The notes below the pieces were generated by a model that searched no databases, was not told the DNA's origin, and was given only the letters and a program-made list of their open reading frames with translations. A stretch of DNA of 64,000 nucleotides from Purshia tridentata (Eukaryota; Streptophyta; Magnoliopsida; Rosales; Rosaceae), in the NCBI GenBank assembly GCA_003254885.1, contig QANT01006381.1:1-64000 (forward strand), written 5' to 3'. How positions within the stretch are numbered: position 1 is the first letter of the stretch; each line of letters begins with the position of its first letter. Positions 62,193 through 64,000 of this stretch are shown here, piece after piece. The translations under genes were made by a program, and so were the position numbers.

Positions 62193-62654
62193 TCAACCAG
62201 AAATATCAATGGCTTTGACATCAGGCTTTTTGACCTCCGCCTTAGGAACCGTCACACTGAGAACCCCATTTTCCATAGAAGCCTTAATCTGATCTACCTT
62301 TGCATTCTCGGGAAGCCTAAACCTCCTCGAGAACTTGCCGCTGCTCCGCTCGACACGGTGCCACTTGTCGTTTTTGTCCTCCTTCTCTACGTTCCTCTCC
62401 CCACTGATCTGAAGCACTCTGTCGTCTTCAATCTCTACCTTTACCTCTTCTTTCTTCAGCCCCGGAAGGTCCGCCTTGAACTCATGGGCTTTTGGGGTCT
62501 CCTTCCAGTCCACCCTCGTGTTCACGAAAGCTGAATTTTCCCCGGAAAATTCAGGGAAAGAGGAAGGGAATGGAAAATCCTTGAAGGGGTCCCAGAGGTT
62601 GAGAGAAAATGGGTCGAAAACGCTGCTTCGTCGAAAGCTGGGAATGAGCGACAT
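62193..62654 (-). CDS. Class I small heat-shock protein (about 17.5 kDa)
   Basis: A single exon of 153 residues: [86 protein letters not shown] and GVLSVTVPK. It is a complete cytosolic class I sHSP, an ATP-independent chaperone forming dodecamers. It shares its full domain with the partial gene at 63639, which is transcribed divergently. A heat-shock element lies at 62838-62852 and a TATA-like GTAAATA near 62768-62776 on the minus strand. Confidence 0.97.
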   Translation of the reverse strand: MSLIPSFRRSSVFDPFSLNLWDPFKDFPFPSSFPEFSGENSAFVNTRVDWKETPKAHEFKADLPGLKKEEVKVEIEDDRVLQISGERNVEKEDKNDKWHRVERSSGKFSRRFRLPENAKVDQIKASMENGVLSVTVPKAEVKKPDVKAIDISG

Positions 62655-62837
62655 TATTACAACTGGTGGGTTTGTTTGAACTTGTTTGGATGCTGAAAAA
62701 GTTTTGAGTATGGAGTCGTAACAGATTTCTGCTTCGCTTCACAGATTGGGAAAGGGGAGGTTACTTGCGTATTTACAAGTAGCCCAAGGGTTTTCTAGTA
62801 ATTACACGCTGGGCCTAAAAATGTGGAGCAATTTTCT

Positions 62838-62852
62838 CTCGAACTTTCTAGC
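62838..62852 (-). promoter_or_regulatory. Heat-shock element of the sHSP at 62193
   Basis: On the minus strand CTAGAAAGTTCGAGAG: GAAnnTTCnnGAg units in register, about 185-200 bp upstream of ATG 62654. Confidence 0.7.
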
Positions 62853-63507
62853 GCTCTTGACATCCCATGGGCCGGAGGCTTCATTCTAGGCTGTTCTACG
62901 AGTCGTGGACCACTGGAGGCACAACAACCAAGATAAAAGAAAAAATTATAAAAAGAAAGAAGGAAAAAAGTAAGTAAATGAATTAAAATTAAAATGTCAC
63001 TAATACGAAGTTAATTAGTTGACATATGAGTTTGAATGAGTTATCATGATTAACATTTGAACATGCACCGACATGAATGAGGAACAGATGAGAACCCATC
63101 TCGTCGACCAATTTCGAAGAAAAATTTTCAGATATACGAATGATAATAGACACAAGGTTTTTAATATTTTTGGTTAAAGTAACTCTAAACAAATAGTTGT
63201 TTGATAACTCAGTTTGAATAATTGAGATTATAGATATAAAGACTTATTACAGCTCTAAATGACAGAGTACTTTATTTCACACCCATATCAAAAGTTCGAA
63301 TCTAAATATTTATTTCTTTAAATAAATTAAATATTACATACTTTATTCTTGTTTGTAGATAGATTAGAAAGTTTTCATGAATCACGGCCATCATAGACAG
63401 TCTTGGATCTATGAGCCCGTAATGAAGCCCACGGCCCATAGATGATTCTCAAGTGTTCTAGATTGTTGGAGAGAAAATCACGCGACGTTTTCAAGCCCCA
63501 GTATTTA

Positions 63508-63537
63508 CTAGAACATTCTTAGTTCGGCATAAATACG
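63508..63537 (+). promoter_or_regulatory. Heat-shock element and TATA box of the sHSP at 63639
   Basis: CTAGAACATTCTTAGTTC contains GAAnnTTC (63511-63518) with a third TTC arm; CATAAATAC follows at 63529, about 110 bp before ATG 63639. Confidence 0.65.
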
Positions 63538-63638
63538 AACCAGCCCTCCTTTTCCCAAAACGTGAAGCGAATCAGAGACTCTGTAACGACTACGTACCCA
63601 AAATTTCTCAGCATCCAAACAATCCCAAAATTTTCACA

Positions 63639-64000
63639 ATGTCACTCATTCCCTACTTTCGACGCAGCAGCCCCTTGGATCCTTTCTCTCTCGATCTCTG
63701 GGACCCATTCAAGGATTTCCCATTCCCCTCTTCATCACTGTCCACTTTCCCTGTATTTTCCCGGGAAAATTCAGCTTTTGTGAACACTAGGGTGGACTGG
63801 AAGGAGACCCCAGAAGCCCATGTGTTCAAAGCCGACCTCCCGGGGCTGAAAAAAGAAGAGGTGAAGGTAGAGATTGAAGACGACGGGGTGCTTCAGATCA
63901 GTGGAGAGAGGAACGTAGAAAAGGAGGACAAGAACGACACGTGGCACCGGGTTGAGCGTAGCAGCGGCAAGTTCTCGAGGAGGTTTAGGCTTCCTGAGAA
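63639..64000 (+). CDS. Class I small heat-shock protein, cut by the right edge
   Basis: From ATG 63639 the frame runs open to the window end: [36 protein letters not shown] then [56 protein letters not shown]. About 120 of an expected 155-160 residues are present. It is very close to the gene at 62193 (differences such as EDDG for EDDR and NDTWHR for NDKWHR), so the pair is a recent duplication in divergent orientation. Confidence 0.96.
   Translation, partial: MSLIPYFRRSSPLDPFSLDLWDPFKDFPFPSSSLSTFPVFSRENSAFVNTRVDWKETPEAHVFKADLPGLKKEEVKVEIEDDGVLQISGERNVEKEDKNDTWHRVERSSGKFSRRFRLPE

Larger units (their letters stand above)
62655..63638. other. Divergent promoter region between two sHSP genes
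   Basis: 984 bp between head-to-head sHSP genes. Both ends carry heat-shock elements and TATA-like boxes; the middle is AT-rich with no gene. Confidence 0.7.

Overview
This is a nuclear chromosome segment of a eudicot plant. Spliceosomal GT-AG introns, AT-rich spacers, a nuclear tRNA, and plant-specific families (cucumisin-type subtilases, UGT76-type glycosyltransferases, class I small heat-shock proteins, COPT copper transporters, RABA2 GTPase) all say so. The protein flavour would fit Rosaceae such as Prunus, but that is inference from memory and was not tested. All exon coordinates below were read by hand from splice signals, reading frame and family resemblance; no search was run.

Layout: 1-300, possible first exon of a minus-strand gene leaving the left edge. 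2.6-3.8 kb, a zinc transporter of the MTP1/MTPB type (+). 4.8-6.4 kb, RABA2-type Rab GTPase (-). 8.2-13.0 kb, SAP30BP/HCNGP-like gene (-) of eight exons with a foreign-looking insert in intron 5. 13.0-17.2 kb, repeat-rich spacer holding a foldback MITE and a palindromic 31-bp minisatellite. 17.2-18.2 kb, elongin-C (+). 19.7-30.0 kb, a cucumisin-like subtilase cluster (+): two intact ten-exon genes plus at least two relics. 30.5-32.4 kb, THA8-like PPR protein (+). 34.1-35.5 kb, small plant protein of unknown function (+). 36.6-38.1 kb, GT4-type glycosyltransferase (-). 38.7-39.3 kb, small four-helix membrane protein (-). 39.5 kb, tRNA-Asp(GUC) (-). 40.4-41.2 kb, universal stress protein (-). 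43.2-45.4 kb, plant protein of unknown function (+). 48.7-55.6 kb, three COPT copper transporters (-), two of them lying in a duplicated block of about 4 kb. 57.9-60.6 kb, UGT76-like glucosyltransferase (+) and a decayed copy. 60.8-64.0 kb, three class I small heat-shock protein genes (-, -, +), the last cut by the right edge.

The window is mostly ordinary housekeeping genes broken up by four families expanding by local duplication: subtilases, COPTs, UGTs and sHSPs. In several cases the regulatory logic can be read: heat-shock elements sit upstream of all three sHSP genes, and clusters of GTAC (the core of the copper-response element) lie upstream of all three COPT genes. I saw no clearly novel multi-gene system. 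The most interesting points are an sHSP that has lost the beta6-loop segment of its alpha-crystallin domain, the COPT duplication with GTAC clusters, a GC-AG intron in the Rab gene, a cryptic last exon in the SAP30BP gene, and several uncatalogued foldback and tandem repeats.
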